The notes under the pieces: generated by a model
Told to the model about the DNA's origin: nothing
Database searches by the model: none
Seen by the model: only the letters and a program-made list of their open reading frames with translations
Assembly: GCA_003280985.1 (NCBI GenBank)
Contig: QCDH01000007.1
Coordinates: 1 to 54,160 of the forward strand
Origin: Prochlorococcus sp. AG-355-A18
Lineage (GTDB): Bacteria > Cyanobacteriota > Cyanobacteriia > PCC-6307 > Cyanobiaceae
Reading direction: 5' to 3'
DNA length: 54,160 bases
Made by a program: the position numbers and the translations under genes
In this document: piece after piece, positions 19,247 through 28,901 of the stretch
How the letters are laid out: every line of letters begins with the position of its first letter
Numbering within the stretch: the first letter of the stretch is position 1

Positions 19247-21049
19247 TTGAAAGGAATTGCTATAGGTCTATCTAATAACTCAAAAGAAATTTTAAAAAGA
19301 CTTAAAAAAACCGAATTTGTCAAAGAAATATATATTGCAAGTTCTTCAAAAGATGATGGGAGGGAAAATGAACTTTTTCAAATACAAAAACCAAGAGAAA
19401 TCTTACTAAAGAAATGGGCGGAGATAGATTTAATAATTTTCATAGGCTCAATTGCTGCATCAATTCGCCTAATAAATTCTTTTTTAACCTCTAAAGATCA
19501 AGATCCTGGTGTAATAGTTATAGATAACAAATGTACCAAGATAATTCCTTTAATTGGCTTACATCAGTCAAATACTAAAAATATTGCATTTCAAATTGCT
19601 AATTTACTTGGTGGCGAAATAATAGAAACTAATACTTCCAATAATCAAAGCTTATTAAATCTTGATTCATTTGGGAATCAATGGGGTTGGGAAAGATCTG
19701 GCAACATAAAGGATTGGTCAAAACTAGTAATTAAACAAGCAAAGAACGAAGAAATATTTTGCAAACAATTATCTGGTAATAGTTTATGGAAAACTTCAGA
19801 ATCAGGGAAGATTATTAATCAAATTAGTGAAAAAAAAATTGAAAAAGCAGATTCAACATTTCATGTGAGCATATTCGATAATAATGAAACAACTTGGCAT
19901 CCGCCCGTATTATGGATTGGCATTGGATGTGAGAGAAATACAAGCAAAGAATTAATATCAAATTCTTTAAATAATTTATTGGAATCAAGAAATTTATCAC
20001 GGAAATCAATTGCGGGACTTGCAACAGTTGATATTAAAAAAGATGAGCAAGGAATTTTAAAACTTGCTGAAGAAAAAAACTTGCCTATAAAGTTTTTTAG
20101 TAAAGAAGATCTTTCAAAAATAATTATTCCAAATCCTTCAAGTGTTGTAGAAAAAGAAATTGGCACCTCTTCTGTAGCGGAAGCTTCTTGCTTACTCGCA
20201 GCAGGAGAAGAATCAAAATTATTAGAAGAAAAAAGAATTTTTAAAAATCAATCTGGGGCAGTAACTATCGCTGTAGCAGAATCAAAAAATCAATATAATC
20301 CAATTCATGGCGAAATACATATTATTGGAAGTGGGCCTGGTGATGTCTCCTTCCTAACCAGTAATGCAAAAAAAGCACTTTCAAGATGCACTGTTTGGAT
20401 CGGATACAAAATGTATTTAGATTTAATTAAGTCCTTAAAAAGGAGTGACCAAGTCTTAATTGAAAGTAAACTTACTGAAGAAAAAGAGAGATGCAGTAAA
20501 GCAATTAAACTAGCTGAGGAAGGAATAAAAGTTGCTTTAATTTCTTCAGGTGAATCTGGTTTTTATGGCATGGCAGGTTTGCTTTTAGAATTACTTCAAA
20601 AAATCAAAAAAGAATATAGACCTTACTTTGAAGTACATCCAGGTATAAGTAGTGTTCAATTAGCGGCTGCAATTAGTGGAGCACCACTAATGAATGACTT
20701 TTGTTCAGTAAGCTTAAGCGATAAATTAACTCCATGGTCTTTAATAGAAAAAAGAATTGAAGGAGCTCTTGTGGGTGACTTTGTTATAGCTTTATTTAAT
20801 CCTCAATCCATTGAAAGAAATTGGCAGCTAAAAAGTGTAATAGATATATGTTTAAAATCTAGGCATGGTGATACTCCAGTTTTAATTGCTAGACAAGTAG
20901 GGAGAGAAAATCAAACAAAAAAATTTATTACTTTAAACACCATTCCTCTTAAAGAGATTGATATGTTATCGATCATTATTATTGGCAACTCTCAAACAAC
21001 CTTAATTGACGAAATATTTCTTACTCCCAGAGGATATTTAAAAAATTAA
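19247..21049 (+). CDS. cobJ: CbiG-CobJ fusion for cobalamin ring synthesis
   Basis: 600 residues from a TTG start. The N-terminal part (about 1-340) matches CbiG, with W-I-G-I-G-C-E-R-N-T-S near residue 224 and a central core that opens the delta-lactone of cobalt-precorrin-5A. The C-terminal part (about 350-600) is a tetrapyrrole methylase of the CobJ/CbiH type, with I-I-G-S-G-P-G-D and S-S-G-E-S-G-F-Y-G-M, which methylates C17 and contracts the corrin ring. Two non-consecutive steps are thus joined in one protein. It is divergent from psaA. The start is uncertain, as no ATG is near. Confidence 0.92.
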   Translation: MKGIAIGLSNNSKEILKRLKKTEFVKEIYIASSSKDDGRENELFQIQKPREILLKKWAEIDLIIFIGSIAASIRLINSFLTSKDQDPGVIVIDNKCTKIIPLIGLHQSNTKNIAFQIANLLGGEIIETNTSNNQSLLNLDSFGNQWGWERSGNIKDWSKLVIKQAKNEEIFCKQLSGNSLWKTSESGKIINQISEKKIEKADSTFHVSIFDNNETTWHPPVLWIGIGCERNTSKELISNSLNNLLESRNLSRKSIAGLATVDIKKDEQGILKLAEEKNLPIKFFSKEDLSKIIIPNPSSVVEKEIGTSSVAEASCLLAAGEESKLLEEKRIFKNQSGAVTIAVAESKNQYNPIHGEIHIIGSGPGDVSFLTSNAKKALSRCTVWIGYKMYLDLIKSLKRSDQVLIESKLTEEKERCSKAIKLAEEGIKVALISSGESGFYGMAGLLLELLQKIKKEYRPYFEVHPGISSVQLAAAISGAPLMNDFCSVSLSDKLTPWSLIEKRIEGALVGDFVIALFNPQSIERNWQLKSVIDICLKSRHGDTPVLIARQVGRENQTKKFITLNTIPLKEIDMLSIIIIGNSQTTLIDEIFLTPRGYLKN

Positions 21050-21141
21050 GTTTAGATAATCCATGACCTATAAATAGAATGTTTTTCTTTGCTTTTTTTT
21101 AATAAGAATACTAATCTTTTATAAAGAATTAAAAAAATTCA

Positions 21142-21930
21142 TTGAAAAATATTGGTTTAATTTTATTTGATATAGATGGTGTAATACGGAGTGTAGAGAA
21201 TAGTTACAGACTTTCATTAAAAAAAACTGTCTACAAATTTACAGGATGGGAGCCAAGTTATATAGATATTGATAATGCCAAAAATGAAGGTATTTGGAAT
21301 AATGACTGGGATTTAAGTTTAGAATTTATAAAAAGATTTAAAAAAAAAGGGAACTTTAACATTGAAATACCTCCAAGAGAGGCAATAGTTAAATGTTTTG
21401 AAGAATTTTACTTTGGAGGAAATCCAAATCAAGATAGTAAATATTGGTCTGGTTACATAACAAACGAGGAGTTATTAGTTGATAAAAAGTTTTTTGATTT
21501 AATTCAAGGTAATGGAATAATTTGGGGTTTTGTTAGTGGTGCAGAGTCTGCTTCTGCAAAATTTGTTTTAGAAAAAAGACTTGGACTAAAATCACCACCA
21601 TTAATATCTATGGGAGATGCCCCTGACAAGCCTGATCCTAAAGGTTTTATTAACTTATCAAAAAAGCTTATTGGAGATAAACTTGGCGAATCAAATATTC
21701 CCATTGCATATGTAGGTGATACTATTGCAGATATAAATACAGTTATAAATGCTAAAAAGGAAATACCATCTCAGAAATTCATAAGTATCGGAATAGCTCC
21801 ACCTCATTTACATTTAAATTCTCGATTAAAAGAACGTAATTCTTACGAAACAAATCTTAGAAATGCAGGCGCTGATTTAATTTTGAATTCTATTTATGAC
21901 CTTAAAGATATTAATCTTGACTTGTTTTAA
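21142..21930 (+). CDS. HAD-superfamily hydrolase, subfamily IA-like
   Basis: 262 residues from a TTG start. Motif I is F-D-I-D-G-V near residue 9, motif II is V-S-G-A near residue 132, and the acidic motif IV is Y-V-G-D-T-I-A-D near residue 191. The helical cap between motifs I and II is large, as in the IA group. HAD enzymes are mostly phosphatases; the substrate cannot be read from the sequence. The gene lies 92 bases after the CbiG-CobJ fusion and ends 35 bases from the oppositely oriented tRNA-Ser. Confidence 0.82.
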   Translation: MKNIGLILFDIDGVIRSVENSYRLSLKKTVYKFTGWEPSYIDIDNAKNEGIWNNDWDLSLEFIKRFKKKGNFNIEIPPREAIVKCFEEFYFGGNPNQDSKYWSGYITNEELLVDKKFFDLIQGNGIIWGFVSGAESASAKFVLEKRLGLKSPPLISMGDAPDKPDPKGFINLSKKLIGDKLGESNIPIAYVGDTIADINTVINAKKEIPSQKFISIGIAPPHLHLNSRLKERNSYETNLRNAGADLILNSIYDLKDINLDLF

Positions 21931-21965
21931 AACAAATATTAATTAAAAATTTTCTAAATAAATCA

Positions 21966-22054
21966 CGGAGAGGGAGGGATTCGAACCCTCGACAAAAGTT
22001 ACCTCCTGTAACTCCTTAGCAGGGAGCCGCTTTCAACCACTCAGCCACCTCTCC
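21966..22054 (-). tRNA. tRNA-Ser (anticodon GCT)
   Basis: 89 bases on the minus strand. Acceptor GGAGAGG pairs with CCTCTCC, discriminator G. The D arm is GCTGAGTGGTTGAAAGC. The anticodon stem GCTCC/GGAGT encloses loop CTGCTAA, giving anticodon GCT (codons AGC, AGT). A long variable arm typical of serine tRNA is present, and the T arm GAGGG-TTCGAAT-CCCTC is perfect. CCA is not encoded. Confidence 0.97.
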
Positions 22055-22115
22055 AGTTCTTATACATTATCAATTTTTTTGCAAACATTCAAAATTTTTT
22101 ATTTAATCGAAATGT

Positions 22116-23315
22116 CTAATCAACTTGAACTCTCGGTAATCTATTTTTAAAAGAACAAAGAATTTCCCACGCTATAGTATTAGATTTTCTTGCCCATTCA
22201 AGAGGAGAAATTGTTTTATCTCCATCAGATCCTAGTAATACCATGGTACTCCCAACTTTAATTTCACTTGAACCTGTTATGTCCACCATCATTTGATCCA
22301 TAGTGATGGATCCAACTTGGGGATAAAGTTTATCATTATGAATAACGTTTATCTTTCCTGAAAGATTTCTTGGTACTCCATCTGCGTATCCAATACTTAA
22401 TACAGCTAAATTAGTTTTTCTATGACTTACAAATTTACCTCCATAACTTACACCAACTCCTTGATCAATAGTTCTAATAAAAGCTACTTTAGCTTTCAAA
22501 AATAAAGCTGGTTTAAGTGATAAATTTTTATCGATTTTGTCTAAAGGACTGTATCCATACATAGAAAGCCCAACACGTACCATGTGAAAATGAAAATCTT
22601 TGTTAATAAGCATTCCTGCAGAATTAGCCAAATGAATCTTAATTTCATTATTTCGATCAAAATTAATTTGCTTTAATATTTCATTAAACTTCAGTCTTTG
22701 AAGTTGTGTAATACTTTTAGGATCTAATGCGTTAACTTCATCTGCAGAAGATAAATGGCTATATATTCCTTCTATTAAAATGTTCTCAAAAGATTTAATT
22801 TTTTCAAATTGCTGAACAAATTCACTGTATTCAAATCCTAATCTTGACATTCCCGTATCAACTTTAAGATGTAAGAGAAATTTCAATCCAAATTGCTTAC
22901 CAATGTTATTGCAAATTAAACATTCTCTTATACTACTGATAGTTGGCATAAGATCATTTTTAAAACATATAAGAAGATCCCTTTTCGTATAAAGATTTCC
23001 GAGGATAAGTATTGGTTTTTTAACTCCAGAAGAACGAAGCTTAATGCCTTCATTTAATGTGGCAACACCTAATTGAGATGCTCCACCTTTGATAGCATAC
23101 TCTGATACTAATTTTGCATCATGTCCATATCCATCAGCTTTAACGACTGCCATAAATTGACAATTTTTACTTAATTTTGATCTTAACTTTCTAACGTTTG
23201 TTTCTATTGCTTTACCTTTAACTTCAATCCATGCTCTTTGCTTTAGATCTATATCTTTTTCAAAATTTGGAAATTTGTCAAAATTAAATACCTGATTTGT
23301 TTGCCTATTTTGCAT
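22116..23315 (-). CDS. alr: Alanine racemase
   Basis: 399 residues. PLP-dependent conversion of L- to D-alanine for peptidoglycan. The PLP lysine is in A-V-V-K-A-D-G-Y-G-H, and the catalytic tyrosine region is G-V-S-Y-G-G-K-F. The TIM-barrel and C-terminal beta domains are both complete, with G-S-I-T-M-D-Q-M-M-V-D near the end. The N terminus carries about 25 extra residues before the usual start, so translation may begin a little downstream. Confidence 0.95.
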   Translation of the reverse strand: MQNRQTNQVFNFDKFPNFEKDIDLKQRAWIEVKGKAIETNVRKLRSKLSKNCQFMAVVKADGYGHDAKLVSEYAIKGGASQLGVATLNEGIKLRSSGVKKPILILGNLYTKRDLLICFKNDLMPTISSIRECLICNNIGKQFGLKFLLHLKVDTGMSRLGFEYSEFVQQFEKIKSFENILIEGIYSHLSSADEVNALDPKSITQLQRLKFNEILKQINFDRNNEIKIHLANSAGMLINKDFHFHMVRVGLSMYGYSPLDKIDKNLSLKPALFLKAKVAFIRTIDQGVGVSYGGKFVSHRKTNLAVLSIGYADGVPRNLSGKINVIHNDKLYPQVGSITMDQMMVDITGSSEIKVGSTMVLLGSDGDKTISPLEWARKSNTIAWEILCSFKNRLPRVQVD

Positions 23316-23383
23316 TAACTTTGCACAAATATATGCGCTTATTGAAATATACAGTTAGCATGACATGTAAATTGTATTTTGGC

Positions 23384-23890
23384 ATGGGCCAGACTCTAGT
23401 TTTAAATGCATCTTATGAACCTTTAAACATCACTTCCTGGCGAAGAGCTGTAATTTTGATGATTAAAGGTAAAGCAGAAAGCTTAGAGGAAGACAAAACA
23501 TATTCAATTCATAGCGGGAAAAAGTTGCCGACAGTTATAAGACTTCGTTACTACGTCAAAGTTCCTTTTAGAGAGGTTTCTTTAACAAGAAAAAATATTC
23601 TTCTGAGAGATAATAATTGTTGCCAATACTGTAACCATAGGGGTAGTGACCTATCAATAGATCATGTTTTACCGAGAAGCAGAGGTGGAACAGATAACTG
23701 GGAAAATGTTACTACTGCATGTCTCAGATGTAATGTACAAAAAGGTAATCGAACCCCCGAAGAGGCAAATATGCCCTTAAAACGTCAGCCTTATCGTCCA
23801 TTAAGTAATCTAAATTTTGAAGCTACAAGACAAATTGACTCTGGAAAACATAAAGAATGGAGTAAATACGTAATAGGGGTTGCAATTTAA
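23384..23890 (+). CDS. Stand-alone HNH endonuclease
   Basis: 168 residues when started at the ATG opening M-G-Q-T-L-V-L-N-A-S; an in-frame upstream ATG at 23297 would overlap alr and adds an unlikely sequence. The zinc pairs C80-x-x-C83 and C113-x-x-C116 flank the HNH core, with Asp93-His94 in S-I-D-H-V-L-P-R-S-R-G-G and N-W-E-N-V. Proteins of this shape are common in cyanobacteria; their role (repair, nicking or structural DNA processing) is not established. No methylase or mobile-element partner is adjacent. It converges on prfA with a 10-base gap. Confidence 0.85.
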   Translation: MGQTLVLNASYEPLNITSWRRAVILMIKGKAESLEEDKTYSIHSGKKLPTVIRLRYYVKVPFREVSLTRKNILLRDNNCCQYCNHRGSDLSIDHVLPRSRGGTDNWENVTTACLRCNVQKGNRTPEEANMPLKRQPYRPLSNLNFEATRQIDSGKHKEWSKYVIGVAI

Positions 23891-23900
23891 TAAAAAAATC

Positions 23901-24995
23901 TTAATTTACCTCTTTATTAAAATCTTCCATCATTCTTTTTTGTTCTTGCGCTATGCATGCATTAATCACTTCTTCTAATTGACCAGCAAGAATTGGCTCA
24001 AGAGAAAAATTGGAACCTAATCTATGATCAGTTGTCCTGTTATCTTTAAAATTATAAGTTCTGATTTTTTCACTTCTATCGCCTGTTCCAACCTGGGAAA
24101 GCCTTTGGGATCTCTCTTTTGCATTGGCTTCTTTTAATTGAATTTCATACAATTTAGCTCTTAAAATTTCCATTGCTCGTTCGCGATTTTGCAACTGTGA
24201 TCTCTCTTGAGTACAAAAAACTCTTATACCTGTAGGCTTATGGAGAAGATCAATAGCTGTCTCTACCTTATTAACATTTTGCCCCCCTGCACCTCCTGAT
24301 CTTGCTGTTCCAACCTCTAGATCTGTTGGATCAATTTTAACCTCAACAGGATCAGCCTCAGGCATAACGGCAACTGTAGCAGTAGAGGTGTGAACTCTAC
24401 CTTGAGATTCAGTAGCTGGAACTCTTTGGACTCTATGTACACCAGCCTCAAATTTAAGTTGACTATAAACAGAATCTCCTTTAACGGAGATAACTAGCTC
24501 CTTAAATCCACCCATATCTGACTCGGAAGCACTAACAGGTTTTACAGACCATCCAATTTTTTGTCCATATCTTTCATACATTCTTGCTAAATCACCTGCC
24601 CAGATACAAGCCTCGTTGCCTCCAGCACCGGCTCTGATTTCTAACATTACACTTCTTTCATCTCTTGGGTCTTTTGGCAATAAGGCGATCGTGGTTTTTT
24701 GAATCAGTTCACTCTTAGATTCCTCTAGAATTATTAACTCCTCATTTATTAAAGATTCCATTTCTTTATCATTTCTATTCTCTTTTAGTAGATTTCTTGA
24801 ATCTTCGATTTCTTTATCAGTATCAAGCAACTTATTAAAATCAATCACCAAAGGTTCCAATTTTGACCTTTCTCTTGCTATGGATTCTAATTTTTTTGGA
24901 TCATTAGCTATATCAGGATCTGCAAGTTGCACTTCCAAATTTTCAAAACTTTCTGAAGCAGTTTTCAACCTTGCAATTAATGTTGAGTATTCCAA
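23901..24995 (-). CDS. prfA: Peptide chain release factor 1
   Basis: 364 residues. Recognises UAA and UAG and triggers peptide release. The catalytic G-G-A-G-G-Q motif lies near residue 235 and the codon-reading P-A-T (P-x-T, RF1 type) near residue 189 in [11 protein letters not shown]. The N-terminal helical domain is complete. It is the last gene of the minus-strand ribosomal block, 27 bases after rpmE. Confidence 0.97.
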   Translation of the reverse strand: MEYSTLIARLKTASESFENLEVQLADPDIANDPKKLESIARERSKLEPLVIDFNKLLDTDKEIEDSRNLLKENRNDKEMESLINEELIILEESKSELIQKTTIALLPKDPRDERSVMLEIRAGAGGNEACIWAGDLARMYERYGQKIGWSVKPVSASESDMGGFKELVISVKGDSVYSQLKFEAGVHRVQRVPATESQGRVHTSTATVAVMPEADPVEVKIDPTDLEVGTARSGGAGGQNVNKVETAIDLLHKPTGIRVFCTQERSQLQNRERAMEILRAKLYEIQLKEANAKERSQRLSQVGTGDRSEKIRTYNFKDNRTTDHRLGSNFSLEPILAGQLEEVINACIAQEQKRMMEDFNKEVN

Positions 24996-25022
24996 TTGAA
25001 ATTGTGCTTAATTTTGAAAATT

Positions 25023-25283
25023 CTATTTTTTAGAATCTTTTTCTTCTTTTTGATCTTTTGATGTGGCTGAATTAGCTGAACCCATTCCATATTTTTTCAT
25101 AAACCTATCAACCCTACCTTCTGTATCAAGAATCTTTTGAGTTCCGGTGAAGAAGGGATGATTTCCGCTCCAAACATCAACATGTAATTCAGGCTGAGTG
25201 GAGCCAGTAGTCATTACAACTTCTCCATTACAAATAACTTTTGCATCTGGATACCATTTTGGATGAATTTCTGATTTTGGCAT
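25023..25283 (-). CDS. rpmE: Large ribosomal subunit protein bL31, zinc-free form
   Basis: 86 residues starting MPKSEIHPKWYPDAKV. The signature H-P-F-F-T-G-x-Q and G-R-V-D-R-F are present. The C-x-C and C-x-x-C pairs of the zinc-binding form are gone: one cysteine remains in V-I-C-N-G, and the second pair reads W-S-G-N. This is the C-minus type of L31. L31 bridges the subunits. A charged Lys/Glu-rich tail closes the protein. It sits between rpsI and prfA. Confidence 0.95.
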   Translation of the reverse strand: MPKSEIHPKWYPDAKVICNGEVVMTTGSTQPELHVDVWSGNHPFFTGTQKILDTEGRVDRFMKKYGMGSANSATSKDQKEEKDSKK

Positions 25284-25296
25284 AGTTTAGATTCCT

Positions 25297-25707
25297 TTAA
25301 CGTTTAGAGAATTGAGGAGCTTTTCTTGCTTTTTTAAGGCCATATTTTCTTCTTTCCTTAGCTCTAGGATCCCTACTCAGATGGCCTTCCGTTTTTAGCG
25401 GTTTCCTATTGTCAGGAGATAATTCGCAAAGTGCTCGAGCTGCTCCTTGCTTTATAGCATCTGCTTGGCCAGTCAATCCACCACCAAAAACATTTACCAA
25501 AATATCATAAGAATTTTCAAGACCTAATGTTTGCAAAGGTGCTTTTATTGAATTTAAATGCAGAGGATTAAAGTTTAAATAATCATCTCCAGAACGACCA
25601 TTAATTTTTATAAGTCCATTTCCTGGAATCAAGCGAACTCTAGCTACTGAAGTTTTTCTTCTTCCAGTTCCCCAATACACAGCTTTGTTTTTTATTTGAC
25701 TATTCAT
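25297..25707 (-). CDS. rpsI: Small ribosomal subunit protein uS9
   Basis: 136 residues. The [12 protein letters not shown] start and the C-terminal basic tail ending K-A-P-Q-F-S-K-R are diagnostic. The terminal arginine of S9 contacts the P-site tRNA. It follows rplM by 9 bases, the usual rplM-rpsI pair. Confidence 0.97.
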   Translation of the reverse strand: MNSQIKNKAVYWGTGRRKTSVARVRLIPGNGLIKINGRSGDDYLNFNPLHLNSIKAPLQTLGLENSYDILVNVFGGGLTGQADAIKQGAARALCELSPDNRKPLKTEGHLSRDPRAKERRKYGLKKARKAPQFSKR

Positions 25708-25716
25708 TTTGATTAA

Positions 25717-26148
25717 TTAACTATTTAATAATACAGGATTCTGAGCAGCATGAGGATGATCAGCACCTTTATAAACTTTTAGTTTTTTAAACTGCTGTCT
25801 TCCTAAAGAATTATGAGGCAGCATGCCCTTTACAGCTTGCTCGATGATTCTTTCAGGAATTCTTTCTTGTAAAGATCCAAATTTTTCAATTTTCATTCCT
25901 CCTGGTCTTCCAGAATGTCTCCTGTACAATTTTTGTGATGCTTTTTTACCTGTTACCTCAACTTTCTCGGCATTTACTACAATAACAAAATCTCCAGTAT
26001 CTAGATGAGGTGTAAATGTTGGTTTATTCTTACCTCTCAATACAGTTGCGATTTCTGTAGCAAGTCTACCAAGCGTCTTATCTTTTGCGTCAACTAAAAA
26101 CCAATTTCTTTCAATTGTTTCTAAAGATGGAGTAATTGTTTTATTCAT
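25717..26148 (-). CDS. rplM: Large ribosomal subunit protein uL13
   Basis: 143 residues with [15 protein letters not shown] and the [10 protein letters not shown] motif. L13 is an early 50S assembly protein. A 114-base gap separates it from truA upstream; a separate promoter could lie there, although all genes run the same way. Confidence 0.97.
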   Translation of the reverse strand: MNKTITPSLETIERNWFLVDAKDKTLGRLATEIATVLRGKNKPTFTPHLDTGDFVIVVNAEKVEVTGKKASQKLYRRHSGRPGGMKIEKFGSLQERIPERIIEQAVKGMLPHNSLGRQQFKKLKVYKGADHPHAAQNPVLLNS

Positions 26149-26262
26149 TTACCAAATTTCTGCAAATAAATTTAAATTAGTTTTAAATTCTACCTTATTG
26201 AAGGAATATTAAACAACAATTTTGAATGATTTACACAAAAAATTTGCTTAATTAAACTTTAT

Positions 26263-27069
26263 TTAAGAAAAACCCTTAATTAAAAATACAGGGAAAAAAT
26301 CATTGTTATTAATCTTTTTAAAAACATTTTCTTCATAAACAGCATTTACAAAACATAACCCCTTAGCTGGAGCAGATTCTTTAACATCATTTTTCTTTTT
26401 GTTTACCCATCTATCTGTAAAAATTTCTGGCGATATTTTGTTTTCTCCAACTAAAACTAATTGACCAATAATTAAGCGGACCATTCCATATAGAAAACCA
26501 GTAGCTTTAATATCAACAAAAATCAAATCTTCAACTCTTTTAATATCTATATTTTTTATTTTTGTAATTGAGTTTGTTCTATTACTACCACTTTTCTGAA
26601 AAGCAAAAAAATCATGTTCTCCTATCATTTTCTTGGATGCATTTAACATTAAAACTTCATCTAATACTTTTTGATATCTATGCCATGACCAATTATTGAT
26701 GAACAAGTTTGGGAATTTACTGTTATTAATGACATATCTATAATGTCTATACATTGCTGAATAGCATGCATGCCAACTATCTTTTACCTCAACTGATTCC
26801 AAGATCCTAATTGAGGAGGGTAAGAGACTATTTAAGACATCAGAATAACTATTTCCTGGGACAACACAATCAACATCAAAGTGTACTACTTGACCTGATG
26901 CATGAACCCCAGCATCAGTCCTACCTGCTGCAAAAGTCTTTACTGTATGATTTGTAATCTTTAAGAGAGCTCTGTCTAAAATTTCTTGAACAGTAGTTGC
27001 ATTTTTTTGTTTTTGCCAACCTGAATAATGAGTCCCATCATATTGGACTAGTAAAGCTACCCTTTTCAA
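26263..27069 (-). CDS. truA: tRNA pseudouridine synthase A
   Basis: 268 residues. It converts uridines 38-40 in the anticodon arm to pseudouridine. The catalytic aspartate is in A-A-G-R-T-D-A-G-V-H-A, and the N terminus has V-Q-Y-D-G-T-H-Y-S-G-W. The C-terminal F-L-Y-G-M-V-R motif is present. It lies 38 bases after rplQ, as in many bacteria. Confidence 0.96.
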   Translation of the reverse strand: MKRVALLVQYDGTHYSGWQKQKNATTVQEILDRALLKITNHTVKTFAAGRTDAGVHASGQVVHFDVDCVVPGNSYSDVLNSLLPSSIRILESVEVKDSWHACYSAMYRHYRYVINNSKFPNLFINNWSWHRYQKVLDEVLMLNASKKMIGEHDFFAFQKSGSNRTNSITKIKNIDIKRVEDLIFVDIKATGFLYGMVRLIIGQLVLVGENKISPEIFTDRWVNKKKNDVKESAPAKGLCFVNAVYEENVFKKINNNDFFPVFLIKGFS

Positions 27070-27107
27070 AAGTTATTTTTTAGTAAAAGCCCCTTTAATT
27101 AACTAAC

Positions 27108-27458
27108 TTAAACAAGCTCGATTATGGCCATCTGAGCGTTATCACCTTTTCTAGATACAGTTCTTACTATGCGTGTATAACCACCATCTCTGTCTCCATA
27201 TCTTTCCTTTGCTTTTTCAAATAATGAATGAACTAATTTTTTATCATAAATATATCCAATAGCCCTTCTCCTAGAGGCCAAACTTCCATCTTTAGCGAGT
27301 GAAATCATTCTTTCAGCTTCATTTCTTAAAGCTTTAGCACGAGCTTTTGTTGTAGTTACTCTACCTTCCCTAATTAATTGAGTAGTTAAACCTCTTAAAA
27401 GTGCTTTCCTCTGGTCAGCAGGTTTACTTAATAATGGAATTCTAAGTTGGTGTCTCAT
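27108..27458 (-). CDS. rplQ: Large ribosomal subunit protein bL17
   Basis: 116 residues starting [20 protein letters not shown], with [10 protein letters not shown] and [11 protein letters not shown]. It lies next to the peptide exit tunnel. It follows rpoA by 14 bases and ends the alpha-type operon segment. Confidence 0.97.
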   Translation of the reverse strand: MRHQLRIPLLSKPADQRKALLRGLTTQLIREGRVTTTKARAKALRNEAERMISLAKDGSLASRRRAIGYIYDKKLVHSLFEKAKERYGDRDGGYTRIVRTVSRKGDNAQMAIIELV

Positions 27459-27472
27459 GATCTTTAAAATTG

Positions 27473-28411
27473 TTAAACAGATGTTCTGCTTTGTGGAATA
27501 GAAATACCGATGCGCTCAAGAGCCTCAATAACCTCATCTGCAGATTTAGAGCCAAAGTTCTTAATTTCAAGAAGATCTTCATAACTGAAGCCCATTAAAT
27601 CTGAAACTGAGTTAACTTGCGCCCTTTTCAAACAATTATATGCTCTAACGGACAAGTTTAGTTCCTCTAGAGGAATTTGAGCTTCAGGAGATGGTTCAGG
27701 TTCTTCAGGAATTTCCTCAACCATTGTGACAGTAGCAAGGGGTTGAAAAAGTTCTATTAACTGATTTGCAGCTTCAGCAATAGCATCGTCAGGACTTGTT
27801 GAACCATCTGTTACGACTTCCATTTTTAATCTTTCTCTTCCCGTTCCGCCTTCTGCTACAGCAGTTTCATCAATCGTAAAATTAACTCTCTTCACTGGCA
27901 TAAATACAGCATCTATTTGAAGTAAATCAATTGCAGTTGTTTCTTCACTCTTACGGTCTACGGGTCTATATCCAACACCTCTTTCAACATGGATTTCCAA
28001 CTCTAAGTTATGACCCTCCTGGATAGTCGCAATCGGTTTTTCACCATCAACAATTTCAACTTGAGAAGAGAATTGGATGTCATTTGCCTTCACCTCCATT
28101 GGACCAATCGCTACTAACCTGCCGATTTCTAGCTCTGGATTTGAACTATTTATTGATAGTTGCTTGCAATTAAGAAGAATATCTAAAACGTCTTCTCTAA
28201 CTCCAGGAATAGTGGCATATTCATGATTAATTCCTGCTATTCTTACTGCAGTAACTGCACTCCCTTCCAGTCCTCCCATAAGGACTCTTCTAAGGGAATT
28301 TCCCAAAGTTGTAGCTTGTCCCCTTTCTAGTGGGCCAATTAAAAAAGTTCCTGTTTGGGAGCGATCATCTGCTATTTGATGGTCGATTCTGTCAATCTGG
28401 TATTGCAACAC
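27473..28411 (-). CDS. rpoA: RNA polymerase alpha subunit
   Basis: 312 residues. The N-terminal dimerisation and assembly domain (about 1-230) has [24 protein letters not shown] split across motifs. A Pro/Glu-rich linker follows, and the C-terminal domain (about 245-300) has [13 protein letters not shown] and I-K-N-F-G-S-K-S. It lies after rpsK, from which it is separated by 53 bases that include part of a strong hairpin. Confidence 0.98.
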   Translation of the reverse strand: MLQYQIDRIDHQIADDRSQTGTFLIGPLERGQATTLGNSLRRVLMGGLEGSAVTAVRIAGINHEYATIPGVREDVLDILLNCKQLSINSSNPELEIGRLVAIGPMEVKANDIQFSSQVEIVDGEKPIATIQEGHNLELEIHVERGVGYRPVDRKSEETTAIDLLQIDAVFMPVKRVNFTIDETAVAEGGTGRERLKMEVVTDGSTSPDDAIAEAANQLIELFQPLATVTMVEEIPEEPEPSPEAQIPLEELNLSVRAYNCLKRAQVNSVSDLMGFSYEDLLEIKNFGSKSADEVIEALERIGISIPQSRTSV

Positions 28412-28459
28412 GGAAAATAATGAGGTTAAGAGTTTTTTTTTTGGGGGTTGAGAATGGTT

Positions 28460-28489
28460 AAGACCTAAACGCGTCTACGTTTAGGTCTT
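28460..28489 (-). promoter_or_regulatory. 12-bp perfect hairpin across the rpsK stop codon
   Basis: AAGACCTAAACG (28460-28471) and CGTTTAGGTCTT (28478-28489) are perfect complements with a 6-base loop. On the minus strand the stem is made from the last codons of rpsK, its TAG stop and the bases just after. No T-run follows, so it is not a classical terminator. It may be a processing, stability or attenuation element between rpsK and rpoA. Confidence 0.7.
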
Positions 28490-28857
28490 CTACATCCATT
28501 ATGAGGTAATGGAGTGACATCTCTTATTAGAGTTATTTCTAATCCGGCCACTTGTAAAGCTCTTATGGCCGTTTCCCTACCTGCGCCAGGCCCTCTAACT
28601 AGTACTTCTATTTGTCTCATACCTTGATCAAGTGCTCTTCTTGCTGCAGCTTCAGCAGCTGTTTGAGCAGCAAATGGGGTGCCTTTCCTAGCTCCCTTAA
28701 ATCCACTTGCTCCAGCAGAAGACCAAGAAATTACATGACCAGAGGTATCAGTAATTGAGACGATAGTATTATTAAATGTGCTTTGGATGTGTACCACACC
28801 ATTAGGTACATTACGTTTAGATTTCTTTGAACCTGTTTTTTTTACTGTAGCTGCCAT
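28465..28857 (-). CDS. rpsK: Small ribosomal subunit protein uS11
   Basis: 130 residues. [29 protein letters not shown] and the C-terminal [13 protein letters not shown] are all standard. S11 lines the platform near the E site. The 3' end of the gene forms one arm of a perfect 12-bp hairpin. No rpsD lies between rpsK and rpoA, as is normal in cyanobacteria. Confidence 0.98.
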   Translation of the reverse strand: MAATVKKTGSKKSKRNVPNGVVHIQSTFNNTIVSITDTSGHVISWSSAGASGFKGARKGTPFAAQTAAEAAARRALDQGMRQIEVLVRGPGAGRETAIRALQVAGLEITLIRDVTPLPHNGCRRPKRRRV

Positions 28858-28901
28858 GATGTTTTAAGTTAATGCTTCAATTTGTAAATAGATTTAGTTA
28901 T

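Noticed and set aside
21931-22115. tRNA-Ser as the integration site of a genomic island
   Set aside because: The flanking genes look like ordinary housekeeping genes, and no direct repeat of the tRNA end was found.
23297-23383. Upstream extension of the HNH nuclease to an earlier ATG
   Set aside because: The extension overlaps alr and is unlike the family, while the internal ATG opens the usual M-G-Q-T-L-V-L-N start.
28460-28489. Reading the rpsK hairpin as a rho-independent terminator
   Set aside because: No T-run follows the stem in the direction of transcription, and rpoA downstream must be expressed.
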